This document shows, piece by piece, positions 48,101 to 60,049 of a DNA stretch of 64,000 bases. The first letter of the stretch is position 1. Each line of letters starts with the position of its first letter. The position numbers and the translations under genes are program-made. A model generated the notes under the pieces. That model saw only the letters and a list, made by a program, of their open reading frames with translations. It did no database searches and was not told the DNA's origin. The stretch is from Ampelocalamus luodianensis (taxonomy: Eukaryota > Streptophyta > Magnoliopsida > Poales > Poaceae). The stretch spans positions 21,281,840-21,345,839 of the forward strand of contig CM070628.1 of NCBI GenBank assembly GCA_036346255.1. The letters are read 5' to 3'.

Positions 48101-49786
48101 TGTAGAACCGTGGGTTTTGTAAATCATGCCTCATCAATCATTAATCTTGACTAATAAAATTATGGAATTTGTGGTTGGTGCCATCATTGCGCTACTATGC
48201 GAGGTCGAGTCTGTGTTGATTGTGGTGCGAGGCCACCTTGTTAAAATCTTGTTGTGCTAGGACTGGGTGGTCCAGTGGCCGGGTTAAACCCAAATCTGTT
48301 TTTTGCTTGGGCAAGAAGGCAAGGAGTGAGTAGTGGGTGCTCCAGGGCTGGTCCCAGTGGAGTCACTTTGGGTTTGTGGAAGTCTTGCCTGAGCAGCAAT
48401 TAAGGACTCAACTTTGTGTCTATGGATCCGGGTGTTCAGTGCAACCACAAGGTCATTTTATGGGGATGGCCTGGGCCGAATAATTAGTGATAAGCTGGCT
48501 TGGTTCTGTTGTGGTTGAGCGACTTATATCGCAACGGCGCAAGAGGGGGCACCCAATAACCCGACAGGGGGGACATGTGAAACCTTAGCGGCGATCCGAG
48601 TCAGTTCAAAGCTTTGTAAAGGTCTTGTCGTGCTCTCTAGACTGCTCACCTTTGGAAGTGAGCAAGGGTTTCGACGGGAACCCGACCCGCTAGAGAGATC
48701 GTGAATTGTGGGTAAAGTTGTACACCTCTGCAGAGTGTAAAATCTATTCGAATAGCCAAGTTCTTGGTTATGGACATCTCCCGGAGAAGTGGTGCAAAAG
48801 GGTAGACTTTTGTAAAATGTGTCCCTGGGTGCTTCTGCGAGAGACTATGGCTTTGCCTCGAAGAGACGTTGACCGGCTTTAGAGGGGTCATGGTTGGCTT
48901 GAGATGAGGTCCAGGGGCTGGTTTTAGCAACTCTGGAGTGGGTGCTCTAGTGTGGTTGTGGTTGAGGTCCTGGTCATGGGTGTGATCAGACCACCCACAA
49001 GTGGTCTTTTGGGAGCTCTGGAGTGGGTGCTCGAGAGTGGTTTTGGGAGTGAGTGGGTGCTCACGACCTCCCTTGAAATCAAATGTATTTATGTACTACT
49101 GTTTTTAACTTGTGCCTTTCAATCTATACATGTTATTTACTGTCAATCATTGCTTTGTGCAACTAACCTTACACCTCTCTTTTGGCAAGCCTTGCATGAG
49201 TATTGATTGCATACCCTCCTCACGGCTTGCTGAGTACATTCAAAGTACTCATGGCTTTTGCCCTCTGTTTAAATCGGCAGCTAAAAGAAGTTCCAGGGAG
49301 CTCAAAGCTCGGTGAAGAAGAGGTCTTTGGTGACCATGCGACTTAGGGGACGTCCTTCACTCGATAGCCGGTGAGCTGATTGGTTGGACCTACTCGTGTT
49401 GGTTTTTGTCTCCGCTGTTAGTGCTCTTTGTTGTAAGCCCAAGTGGCTAACCCCTGTAAGAAGCTTGACCAAAGGTCTTTATTAATATATATTGTTTCGT
49501 CTATTGTTTCTCTCGCCTTGTGTATGGATTTGATGACACCAATATTGGTTTGTGCGAGCCGCTTAGATTCTGGACTGGCTCATTGCACAATGCCAAGACC
49601 TCCAGAGGTCTGAAGACCTCTGGGAGGTCCTGGTAGACCCTTGCTCGGATGCACCGGCGGTACTACCGCTCCTCTGTGGTGGCACCGCAACCCCCAAAAG
49701 GGTCGGTTTCCTTGTATCTCGAGAAGGTGCTCACACGAACCATCATGACCTAGTGAGGAAGAGGATCATCCTCGCTTGTACACCAT
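45140..49786 (+). mobile_element. long gypsy LTR, right end missing
   Basis: It starts TGTAACGTCCCG, a usual gypsy LTR opening. It contains a GACCTCC array (45440-47290) and a non-repetitive part, 47860-49500, resembling long grass chromovirus LTRs (for example the AATCTATTCGAATAGCC block near 48747 and the TTGTAAGCCC to TTATTAATATA tail near 49430-49495). No complementary ACA end is found before the Sirevirus LTR at 49787, so the end is lost. Small frames inside are repeat-derived and not genes. Confidence 0.65.
45440..47290 (+). repeat. GACCTCC-based minisatellite array
   Basis: The heptamer GACCTCC (or GACCTC) recurs dozens of times over 1.85 kb with changing higher-order units. One unit of about 62-66 bases, containing GGAGATCTAACCGT and CTTGCTTTTGAT words, spans 46280-46830. 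A unit of about 35 bases, with GTGTTTAGACCTTTGTGG, spans 46940-47050. Units around GGACCTCCTCCTTGG follow at 47120-47170. All copies lie on the same strand. Confidence 0.9.
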
Positions 49787-50762
49787 TGAAAGCATCTAGG
49801 GCCCTAAAAATGATTTTAGTAATTAATAATAATATGTGAATATGGAATTAACATGTTTATTGGTATTTACAAGGTTATGTCCCTTTGGTGAGGTTGAATG
49901 TCTTGAAGATGCAAACTAAAGGACAATATGAAGATCTTTTGGATAAAAAACAAGGTACAAGTAGTCTAGAATCCTCTTTATATTTTATCGGTCTTAGGAG
50001 AATTGGTTGGAAGACCGGATTATAGGTTAAATACCGTACTATTAAGAGGGATCATGACTAGTAGCTTGATAGCTGTTCTTGTGCCATTTGGATCAATTTT
50101 GGATCATACATGCATTTTCATTTGATGTTGAAAGCTCTCTGTGCTTTTACAGTGTGCAACACTTCATTTAACATCCTTAGAGCTTTGTGCATCCACTCAA
50201 CACATAGAACACACTTGTGCATTCATTGTGAGGTGGTTGAGTTCATTCGAGTGCATTCACTCATTCTAATTGATCCTTTTGCACTTGAGTGTCATCAAGC
50301 GAAGACCATTGATTTATTACTCTTGGAGTTTTGCTGAACTCCTAGACGGCTTGGCGATGATTGCATGGTGATCTCTTCAAGAAGCTTGTGAAGAGGTCCG
50401 GTGCCAAGATTGTGATTGGTTTAGTGTTCCTCATCTCCGGAGCGGAGGAAAAACAATCAATAGTGATCGAGGGAAGGCTTAATTCGTGGAGCCGGCTTGA
50501 TTCGTTCAAGCTTCCTCAATATGGACTAGTGAAGACCGGCAAGTCTTCGATACCACGGAAAAATATCGTTGTCTCTATTGTGGTTATTTCTTGTTTTTAC
50601 TATTTCGTATTTACAATTTTAACATTTATCTTGTATTAAATTGGTTAGCTAGAGTTGTATCTAGTTTAGACATAATTCTTATTTTGGCTAAATTTGTTAT
50701 ATTGCTAAAAGTTTAAGAACCTCCTATTCACCCCCTTCTAGTCGGTTATCCTTGATCCTACA
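49787..50762 (+). mobile_element. Sirevirus 5' LTR, internally deleted (976 bp)
   Basis: It aligns with the 3' LTR end to end, except for the absence of a 903-base block after GTGCTTTTACAG (about 50152) and an 11-base extra GGATCAATTTT near 50095. The block missing here contains the palindrome cluster of the 3' LTR. Confidence 0.9.
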
Positions 50763-50764
50763 AG

Positions 50765-50779
50765 TGGTATCGAGCTTGG
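50765..50779 (+). other. Sirevirus primer-binding site
   Basis: TGGTATCGAGCTTGG two bases after the LTR end is a near match to the initiator Met tRNA complement TGGTATCAGAGC found in plant copia elements. Confidence 0.75.
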
Positions 50780-50818
50780 TCTCTCATTGATTTAGACTTA
50801 ACCGCCTAAGAGAGAAAA

Positions 50819-52042
50819 TGATGGCTAGTGAGGATTTGTTTATGAAAAGCTCCTTTGCTTGATGGCTCTAATTATGCTTATTGGAAAATAAAATGTCAAT
50901 TTATTTAAAGGCCATGAGTCCAACATATGGAAAATCGTAAATGAGGGTTACGCCATGCCTCTTGATCCACTAAACTCTATGGCAATTGAGGCACGTAATG
51001 CTCATTTAGATACTCAAGCTATGAAAGCACTTTTTGGTGTTTTGAACACGGATGAGTTCAATAGGGTGAGCAATTTGAAAACCGCTCATGCTATTTGGAC
51101 TACCCTCTCGAGAGATTCATGAGGAACATCCACGATCAAAGAGGCCAAATTGCATAGGCTTGGATTAAATATGAGACATTCATAATGTTGCCAAATGAAA
51201 ACATCACCGAGATGTATTCAAGACTCCACAATATTGTCAATGAACTCAAGGATCTTGGCACTAACCTTCTTGATATTGATGTTGTGCGTAAGATGCTTAG
51301 GGCCCTACCGGACAAGTGTGAAACTTTGGTGACATTGTTTCTCAACTCTCTCGAGTTGCCAAGAATGAAGTCAACCAGATTATTAGGTAACCTCATCACA
51401 AATGAGCTGTACAAGAAGGACAAGGAAGAACTCTTAGAGTCATCTTCCTCAAAGAAGAAGATTACCGCTTTCATAGCAAAAGCGGCATCAAGTGATGATG
51501 AGGATGAAGAAGAAGACTCCGATGAAGAATATGCTCTTCTCATGAGGAAAGTGAAGAAATTCATGAGAAGACGCCCACATAGAAGCTTCAACTTCAATAA
51601 GTACAAGAAAGGGCAATCCTCAAGTGACAATAAGCGCTATAGCAATATTTGTTGTTATGGTTGTGATGAGAAGAGACACATTATCTCTAATTGCCGCAAC
51701 AAGAAGGATGATAAAGAAAAATCATCAAAGAAGAAGGAATTCAATGGCAACAAGAAGCTATTCAAGAAGCTTCACAAGGATAGCAAAAATGAAGCTCATA
51801 TTGGAGAATGGGATTCCGATGAAGAGTATTCGGATTCCGACTCCGATTCAAATGATGAAGAATCCTCCAAGAAAAGAGGACTTGTCGGTATTGCCATCAA
51901 GGAGGCTCTATCACTCTTCTCTACTCCTACTTGCCTCATGTCAAAAGGAGATAAGGTAAAATCCATTGATGATAATGAACCTTCATATGATGATTTAATA
52001 GAAATGCTTGAAGACTTAAATGAATATCTTGAAAAGGAGTAA
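50819..52042 (+). pseudogene. Sirevirus gag
   Basis: The first part (50819-51180) is broken by a frameshift near the start and a TGA around 51119. The 285-codon open frame 51185-52042 holds the rest. It carries the LRALPDKCETLVTLFL-like capsid end, an acidic stretch of Asp and Glu (about residues 95-110), and a zinc knuckle reading CYGCDEKRHIISNC (CX2CX4HX4C, residues about 158-171). A second Asp/Ser repeat follows. Acidic, lysine-rich gag tails are usual in Sireviruses. Confidence 0.8.
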
Positions 52043-52499
52043 TCAAAATTTAAAGTCTTGAAGAAAGAGTATATCTCTAAAAGATTCTTATGAGGAGCTA
52101 AAGGAAGCTCATGATTCTTTTCTCTTAAAAGATATTGATAAGTCTCATTTACATATTGGTATTACTTGCAATTTAATGAATAAGATGCCTAAAGTAGAAG
52201 TTACTTCAAAAGTTATATCTATGTCTAGCTCCTCTACATCATGTGATGATTTGTTATCCATGCCTTGTTGTTCAAATAATGATTTAATTGCTAATATAGA
52301 TAATACTTGTGACCCCTTGCTCATTGTTGAAAATCATGAATTGAAAGAATAAGTTACTAAGCTAAGTAAGAGCTTAGAAAAATACTTTAAGGGCAAAACA
52401 ACCCTTGACAAGCTATTGAGTAAACAAAGGTGTTCATTCAATAAAGAAGGGCTAGGCTATATGCCCAAAAAAGGTAAGAAGCAAATTAACAAGTCCACA

Positions 52500-53260
52500 A
52501 GGTTTGTTAAACAAAGTGGTAAATATTGCCACATGCCGGAAAATAGGACACGTGCAACAAACTTGTTCTATTGGTAAGATCTCATCCATTAGTGTTTTTA
52601 ATTCATGCTATATGCTTAAGAAAACTAAGGATGGTAAAGTTATTGCAAGATTTATTGGTACTTCAATTTTAGGTGCTAAAAAGAATGCTATTTGGGTGCC
52701 TAAAGCCTTAGTGACAAACCTCTAAGGATCCAAACAAATTTGGATATCTAAAAGAACTTGATTCTTGTTTTGTAGGTGAACTATAAGACCGGTGAAAAAC
52801 ATTAGGTGCTTGATAGCGGGTGCACTCAACATATGATCGGCGATAGAAAAATGTTCACCACATTCGAAAATGGAAAAGGAAGTGACAAGATCATATTTGG
52901 TGATAATAGCAAAGGAAAGGTAATATGATTGGTTAAAATCGCTATCTCAAATGATCTTTCCATTTCCAATGTATCTTTAGTAGAATCATTAAATTTTAAT
53001 TTACTATCTGTTTCTCAAATTTATGATCTTGGTCTAACTTGTGTGTTCTCTCAAGAAGGTGTTTCCATTCTAAATGAAAAAGATAACACATTAGTCATCA
53101 AAGGATTTAGAATGAGAAATCTTTACTTGGTTGATTTTTCCTCAAATGGTTCATGCTTAAAAACTTGTTTAATCGCAACAACCTCTTTGGGTTGGCTTTG
53201 GCATAGAAGGCTAGCTCATGTTGGGATGATTCAACTTAAAAAATTTTCAAGTATGATTTA
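52500..53260 (+). pseudogene. Sirevirus protease and pre-integrase region
   Basis: The protease site LDSGCTQHM appears at 52810-52836, followed by FGDNSKGKV. A TGA at 52927 interrupts the frame, which resumes as 52929-53261 with NLLSVSQIYDLG and LVDFSSN blocks, then WHRRLAHVG of the pre-integrase zinc region. A stop in place of Gln precedes the DSG. Confidence 0.8.
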
Positions 53261-54200
53261 GTTGTTGGCTTGAAAGATGTGAAGTTTGAGAAAAATAGAC
53301 TTTGTAGTGCTTGTCAAGCCGGTAAACAAGTCACTAATTCTCATCCGTCCAAAAGTATCATGTCAACTTCTAGACCATTGGAACTCTTACATATGGATTT
53401 ATTTGGGCTAACAATCTATAAGAGTATTAAGGGTAATAGCTATTGTTTAGTCATTGTAGATGATTACTCTAGATATACATAGGTATTCTTCCTAGATGAT
53501 AAAAGTGAAACCTCCGGCATCTTTAAAAGTTTTGCAAAAAGGGCTCAAAATGAATTTGATTTCAAAATTAAGAAAATCCGTTGTGATAATGGTTCCGAGT
53601 TCAACAATACTAAAGTTGAAGATTTTTGTGATAAACTTAGAATAAAGCACAAACTTTCCACAACCTACACTCCGGAGCAAAATAGAGTTACAGAAAGAAA
53701 AATTGTACATTAATTGAAATGGCTAGGACAATGCTTGATGAGTATAATACTTTTGATAGTTTTTGGGCAGAAGCTATTAACACCGCTTGTCATGCCATAA
53801 ATCGTCTTTATTTGCATTGTCTTTTGAAAAAGACCTCTTATGAACTTCTTGTTGGAAGAAAACCGAACATCTCTTATTTTCGGGTCTTTGGTTGCAAATG
53901 TTATATTTTGAAAAAGGGTGTTCTTCTTTCAAAATTTGAAACTAATGGTTCTCAAGAAGAGCATAAGAATTTGGATGATGTAGGTGATGAAGCCTTAAGG
54001 AAAGCAATGGAAAACATGTAAATAGGTGACATTAAGCCTAAAGATGATCCATCATCTTCCACTCAAGTTGAACCTCCTACCTCTACCACAACCAGTCAAA
54101 TTCAAATTGATGAAGAGGACAGTAAGGAAGATGATCAACCATCCAACCTACGCCAAGAATTCACAATGCAATTACAAAAGATCATCCAATAGATCAAATA
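53261..54200 (+). pseudogene. Sirevirus integrase
   Basis: CSACQAGKQ completes the zinc-binding region. LLHMDLFG and VIVDDYSRYT contain catalytic Asp. A TAG stands for a codon usually Trp at 53479. Then KIKKIRCDNGSEF holds the second Asp and TPEQNRVTERK the Glu. MARTMLDEYNTFDSFWAEAINTACHAINR and YFRVFGCKCYILKKG end the domain. Stops at 53479, 53711 and 54019 break it. Confidence 0.85.
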
Positions 54201-54954
54201 TTGGGTGATGTAAGTAAGGGTGTTCAAACTCAATCTCGTGTCGCGTCTTTTTGTGAACATTACTCTTTTGTCTTTTCTTTTGAGCCAAAGTATATAGATA
54301 AAGTACTCGATGATCCGGATTGGATGAACGCAATGCACGAAGAACTCAACAACTTCACCCGAAATGAAGTTTGGACTTTGGTGGAAAGACCCAAGGAGCA
54401 CAATGTAATTGGTACAAAGTGGATCTTTAGGAACAAGTAAGATGAGAATAGATTGATTGTGAGAAACAAAGCAAGATTGGTAGCTCAAGGTTTTTTACAA
54501 GTTGAAGGTTTGGATTTTGGTGAAAAGTTTGCTCCCGTAGCTAGATTTAAATCAATTCGGATATTACGTGCTTTTGCATCATGTTTTGATATTAAATTAT
54601 CTCAAATAGATGTTAAAAGTGCTTTTCTAAATGGTAAAATATCCGAACTTGTCTTTGTTGAATAACCTCCCGATTTTGAAGATCCAAAGAATCCAAATCA
54701 TGTCTATAAACTCTCCAAGGTGCTCTATGGTCTTAAACAAGCTCCTAGATCATGGTATGAACGCCTTAGAGATTTTCTAGTCTCAAAAGGATTCAAAATT
54801 GAGAAAATTGATTTAACTTTATTTACTAAAGTTTTAGATAATGATTTCTTTGTTTGTCAAATTTATGTTGATGATATCATATTTGGGTCTACTAATTAAC
54901 ATTTTTGCAAAGAGTTTGGTGATATGATGTGCGAGGGAATGTGAAATGTTCATG
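54201..54954 (+). pseudogene. Sirevirus reverse transcriptase, first copy
   Basis: DPDWMNAMHEELNNFTRNEVWTLV, VIGTKWIFRNK, ARLVAQGFLQVEGLDF, IDVKSAFLNG, VLYGLKQAPRSWYERL and the catalytic IYVDDIIFGSTN are all readable, with stops in three places (about 54438, 54663, 54897). The last 371 bases (54584-54954) are repeated at 56471-56840, on the far side of a 1.5-kb insertion. Confidence 0.85.
54584..54954 (+). repeat. flanking duplication, left copy (371 bp)
   Basis: It matches 56471-56840 base for base by visual alignment, apart from one extra G in GCGAGGG (54933). It covers the central RT with the YVDD box. Confidence 0.95.
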
Positions 54955-56470
54955 GATGATTTCTCCATGAAAACAATTAATATTAATGTATGGGCACAAT
55001 GTTGCATCCTCAAATGAGCATAATTGAGCGACTAAACACATAAGCTATTACAGAAAGATCACAGCAATTGCGTTAAATGAACCCTCAAAGATCACATACA
55101 ATTGCGATTAAGATGCCATGGCAATCAAAACGAACCCTCAAATGCATTTTTTGTCGACAAATTGCTTTCGTTGACAAATTGCATAAGACATAGTCTTTGC
55201 AATCTTAGTCCTCTCAAAATCTCTTCACCAATCAATTTAGATAATTACAAAACAGATCTTGAGCTCAAACTACAACACATAAAGCATTCTATAAACAGAA
55301 CATCTAATCATATATCTTCAGAATAATTCACAAATTTATATCAACAATAAGCCTAATTGACAGATTGAGAATAAAAATATGCTTAAGCTCAAGTCCTGTT
55401 TCTAATCATCTATTTGATTTCAGATTTCGGCTATCATCACAGAAAACATACAAGTCGATCTTAATTCCGCTATAACTGCAAAACAAAGAGTACAAGAGCT
55501 CAAGTCTGTTTGTAAATATCTATATGATTTCAGATTTTGACTACATCACGAGCATCAACAAGGCATCATCAGAACCCATCACAGAGCATCAAACCCATCA
55601 CAGAGCATCAACAGAGATCATCACAGAGCATGAACAAGGCATCATCAGAACCATCACAGAGCATCAACAGAGCCCATCACAGAGCATCAACAAGGCATGA
55701 TCAGAACCCATCACAGAGCAAGGGAGGTGCGAGGGAGAGGAGGTGACGAGTAAGAGCACAACCTAGTGTTTGCCGCCGAGGTCGGACCCATCACGAGCCC
55801 ATCACGAGCATCAACGTAACCCATCACGCAGCAAGGGAGGTGCGAGGGAGAGGAGGTGACGAGTAAGAGCACAACCTAGTGTCGGCCGCCGAGGTCGGAG
55901 GCGGCGGTGTCGGGCGCCGTGTGGGGCGCCGAGGTCGGGCGTCGAGTCGGGGTGCCAAGGTCGGGAGCGGCGGCGCCGAGGTCGGGAGCGGCGGTGTCGA
56001 GGTCGGAGGCGGCGGCGCCGAGGTCGGGAGCGGCGGTGTCGAGGTCGGAGGCGGCGGTGAACGGGAGCCCTAGAGGAGGCAAAGGAGCGTGCGATAAACT
56101 CAGGGGTGCGGGAGAGGAAGGGACGAGTGAGGAAAACCCTAGCGGTTTCCACCTTATAAGAGGCTATCACAGACGGTTATTTAATAAAACCGTCTTTGAT
56201 ATGTAATCATAGACGGCTCTATCTAATAACCGTTTGTGATACGTTCCATATCACAGACGGCCTTATTTAAACCGACTGTGTTGTGGGATATCACAGACAG
56301 TTTGTGTCTAGAACCGTCTGTGTTGTGGGATATCACAGACGGTTCTTAAATACAACCGTCTGAGATAATCTCATATCACAGACGGTTCTAAATTAGAACT
56401 GTCTGTGATTCATTATCACAGACGGTTATATAATAGAACCGTCTGTGATAGCTCCAGACAATTATCAATT
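54955..56470. mobile_element. filler insertion in Sirevirus RT with several repeat types
   Basis: Unrelated to the Sirevirus. It comprises an AT-rich part (54955-55530); AGAGCATCAACA repeats (55540-55720); a direct repeat of about 60 bases at 113-base spacing (55717 and 55830); a GC-rich minisatellite of about 24-base units, GGTCGGAGGCGGCGG (55890-56060); and an array of inverted ATCACAGACGGTT words (56160-56455) like CACTA transposon subterminal repeats. No CACTA terminus is found. Its small open frames come from repeats. Confidence 0.7.
56160..56455. repeat. array of seven CACAGACGGTT hairpins
   Basis: ATCACAGACGGTT alternates with its inverse AACCGTCTGTGAT, giving seven consecutive short hairpins with 8-14 base loops. 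Such words are typical of subterminal transposase-binding regions of grass CACTA elements. Confidence 0.85.
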
Positions 56471-56840
56471 TTTTGATATTAAATTATCTCAAATAGATGT
56501 TAAAAGTGCTTTTCTAAATGGTAAAATATCCGAACTTGTCTTTGTTGAATAACCTCCCGATTTTGAAGATCCAAAGAATCCAAATCATGTCTATAAACTC
56601 TCCAAGGTGCTCTATGGTCTTAAACAAGCTCCTAGATCATGGTATGAACGCCTTAGAGATTTTCTAGTCTCAAAAGGATTCAAAATTGAGAAAATTGATT
56701 TAACTTTATTTACTAAAGTTTTAGATAATGATTTCTTTGTTTGTCAAATTTATGTTGATGATATCATATTTGGGTCTACTAATTAACATTTTTGCAAAGA
56801 GTTTGGTGATATGATGTGCAGGGAATGTGAAATGTTCATG
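56471..56840 (+). repeat. flanking duplication, right copy (370 bp)
   Basis: Second copy of the central RT segment. The Sirevirus frame continues correctly only after this copy, with MIGELSYFLRLQIKQ. Confidence 0.95.
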
Positions 56841-57709
56841 ATCGGAGAACTTAGCTATTTCCTTAGACTTCAAATCAAGCAGCTCAAAAGATGGAACCTT
56901 TGTGAGCCAAACAAAATATGCAAAAGATTTGGTCAAGAAGTTTGGGTTGGAAGATGCAAAACCCATCAAGACTCCCATGGCAACCAACGGTCATCTCGAC
57001 CTTAATGAGGGAGGTAAACCGGTAGATTTAAAGCTTTATATATCTATGATTGGTAGTTTGCTTTATCTTATCATATCATATCTAGGTCCGATATAATGTT
57101 TAGTGTTTGCATGTGTGCACGTTTTCAAGCAACACCAAAAGAATGCAACTTGATGGCCGTAAAAAGAATACTAAGATATTTAAAGCATTCCTCTAACTTT
57201 GGCCTACGGTTTTTCAAAGGTGCTAAATTTTATTTAATTGGATATTCGGATTCTGATTATGCGTGTTGTAAAGTGGATAGAAAAGGCACCTCGGGTAGTT
57301 GTCAATTCTTAGGAAGATCTTTAATATCATGGTTATCTAAGAAACAAAATTCTGTAGCTTTATCCACCGCCGAAGCCGAATATGTTTCAGCAGGTAGTTG
57401 TTATGCTCAATTACCATGGATGAGCAAACTTTGATGGATTATGGAATCAAATTTGATAAGATGCCTCTTTTGTGTGATAATGATAGTGCTGTGAAAATAG
57501 CCAATAATCCTGTCCAACACTCAAGAATCAAACATATAGATATAAAACATCATTTCTTGAGAGATCATGTGAGTAAGGGAGATATTGAAATTAGTCACAT
57601 CCGGACCGAAGATCAATTAGCGGACATTTTCACCACACCATTATATGAAGGCCGCTTTTGCAAATTGAGGAATGAATTAAATGTCATAGATTATTCAAAT
57701 GTTGATTGA
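56841..57709 (+). pseudogene. Sirevirus RT end and RNase H
   Basis: GELSYFLRLQIKQ, then AKDLVKKFGLEDAKPIKTPMA (second frame), ATPKECNLMAVKRILRYLKH, GYSDSDYACCKVDRKGTSG and ALSTAEAEYVSAGSCYAQ make up RNase H. KHIDIKHHFLRDHV ends pol. Three frames are needed, so there are at least two frameshifts. It is the least decayed part of pol. Confidence 0.85.
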
Positions 57710-58618
57710 ACTCTTGCCTCATGCATTTTGTTTCATTTGGTGTTATTTGAGGTCTTTTATGAAAATATCTTTCAAAACAATTACTAAAGATTATTATGTT
57801 CATAAAAATTATGTTCTCAGATAGATATTAGTCTATTCAATGTAGAATGATCCTAAATGATATTCATTTGTGTGCAAAACTAAGGATCATTTGCATAATT
57901 CTCAATCCAGAAGTCATATCCTAAAGTTCCAAAAAAATCAGAACTACCGGCGGGTTAACCACAGTTTGATTGCAGTGCGGTACTACCGGCGGCAAAAGAG
58001 AGGTACTACCGCATCGGTTTGTAAAAGGCATTAACTGCTGTGCGGTTTCTACTTCGTGCTTGTTTTATTTCTGAAACGGTTCTACCACACCTATCACCGT
58101 TTCATTTCTCTCTCGACCTCTCTCTCTCCAACCCGAAGAACCTCAAATCCCCCTTGAAATTCCACAAATTTCTTCAACGTTTCTTCGTTCCTTGTTGATT
58201 CCTTGCATCACTAGGGTTCATCTCCTTCAATCCTCAAGGTAAAACCTTTTTTTGATCTCTGTTTTACTGAGTTTTGGAACCCTAGGTCACATTTTAGGGT
58301 TAATTTAGAATGTGAATGTTTATTTGGAGTTATAGTTGGGCAAATAGACAAAGTTGATGCTTTACAATGTTCATACATCCATTCCATGGATTCAATCCAA
58401 AAGAAACATCACAAATTTCATCAAAATTCTTGCCCTTAGAACTCAGTCTAAATATGCGGTTCTACCACTGTCTTGAGCACGGTACTACCGCGATGCGGTC
58501 GCATCGCCCAAGAACGGTGGTACTACTGATTATCTTGACAGATCAAAAATGAAATTTCATTCTAATTAATTCTATCTTATCTTGTGAACTCCTTGTAACT
58601 TGTCCTCTCTATATAAAG
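57710..58618 (+). other. spacer between pol and downstream ORF
   Basis: Non-coding. It contains GCGGTACTACCG-type palindromes near 57950-58000 and 58455-58520, the same word family as in the 3' LTR, and CT-rich leader-like sequence at 58080-58240. Confidence 0.5.
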
Positions 58619-60049
58619 ATGCCTATAACAAAGATTGCCACTCGCAAGTCTCATGGATCACCTAGAGGAGGGCAATCTTCTTCAACTAGAGAAGTTTGCG
58701 AAAAGAGTAATCAAGACAAGGGCAAAAGGCATGCAGCAAATGACCCTGAACCAGAGGACATCCCTTCATACAATGAGTCAGAATCTACAACTGAACTAGA
58801 AAATCAAGCACCGTCTGATGAGGAAATGGAGGAGCCAGAAGAGCCTCAGGATGATTTAAGGATGATCACTGCTGATGAGTTTGCAATTAGAAGACACTTA
58901 AATCAGTACCATTACACTTCAAACTCAGTAAATCAAAGATTCCATACAAAATTTCAGGAGCAAGTCTATGATCAATTGTATGGACATAACAGAAAATTTG
59001 CAGATCATAAGTGGATCGACTGGGAGCACATCAACACCTTGGAGAAATATAATGGTGTGTATCAGCTATTTCAAAGAATAAGTCTTCATGATCTGGTAGA
59101 ACTGAGGAATGACTATGATGAAGATATTATAAGACAGTTCTATGCTACAGTGCATGTTGATCCAGGTTTTTCAAAGTTGAAATGGATAACAGTGATAAGC
59201 TATTTGGAGTGCACCAAAGAAGATTTTGAGCGTATTTTGAGAATACAATCTGGTCAATGGGAGAAGCTCTTTGATAGGTCTGCCCTGCTAACTCCTACTT
59301 GGGTAGACTTCTATGATCCAAATGTTAGGATTAAATCAGGGAAGATTCATGGCCTCTTGCCCATTCCAAACTTGATTAATAGGATTATTAATAATACCTT
59401 CTATCCCAAGAGTGGGAATTTTGATGCAGTAAGAGGACACGCTTAGAATATTATTGAAAATATTATGCATGAAAGGAGATTTGATGTGGTGGACGTCATA
59501 ATTAAGGGCATAGCTTCTTAGAAAAATGATAGAAACAAAAGGATTTACTATGCTTCCTATATCATGGCTTTGATACTTAGCAAGTTTGAGTACCATAGAG
59601 GTTTGGGTTCTTCCCACAAGGCATACAAACCTCAGGAAGATCCTCCTATTCATCATGAGGATGCTCAAGTAGAGGTTGCTACTGAAGAGAATGTGCCTAC
59701 GGAGGGCATATTTGCACAAAATCTCCAAAATCAATAAATGATCCTCAATAATTTGCAAGAGCTCAAGAACACTCAGCTAGAAATGAAGATTGCGCTGATT
59801 GAATTTCAAAATGAGACTCACAACAGGCTTACTGCCCTGACAGAAAGTGTTGGTGCTATGGAGGAGTTGTTGACTACTCCTCAGCGCTACACTCGTCATC
59901 CTCCTCTTTCAAGGACTTCTTCTACTCCTGCTATAGCTTCTTTAGCCCTTGCAGATCCAGCTCCAGTTCCTCAGGCTCCTTCTCTTCAAGACCAAGCTTT
60001 AGCTCCTCAAGTTCCAGCTCCTCTTTCTCCTCAAGATCCAGCAGTTTGA
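58619..60049 (+). pseudogene. Sirevirus extra ORF downstream of pol (env-like position)
   Basis: A 275-codon frame (58619-59446) continues in the same frame past TAG (59444) and another stop at 59518, then a 103-codon frame runs to 60049. The N-terminal part is hydrophilic and acidic. The central part, with HKWIDWEHINTLEKYNGVYQLF and LHDLVELRNDYDEDIIRQFYATV, resembles plant retroelement proteins. The C-terminal part has a heptad-like region (59750-59860) and a Pro/Ala/Gln-rich tail. I see no clear transmembrane segment. Some Sireviruses carry an envelope-like ORF here; this assignment rests on position. Confidence 0.6.

Noticed and set aside
48540..48700. Possible rRNA or tRNA-like segment
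   Set aside because: The G-rich runs suggested structure, but no tRNA arms or rRNA core words are seen, and the segment belongs to a long gypsy LTR.
55811..56206. Frames with Gly/Ser/Val or Arg/Pro repeats (64-119 codons)
   Set aside because: They are translations of the 24-base GC-rich minisatellite in the filler. All three frames repeat, which is not expected of a gene.
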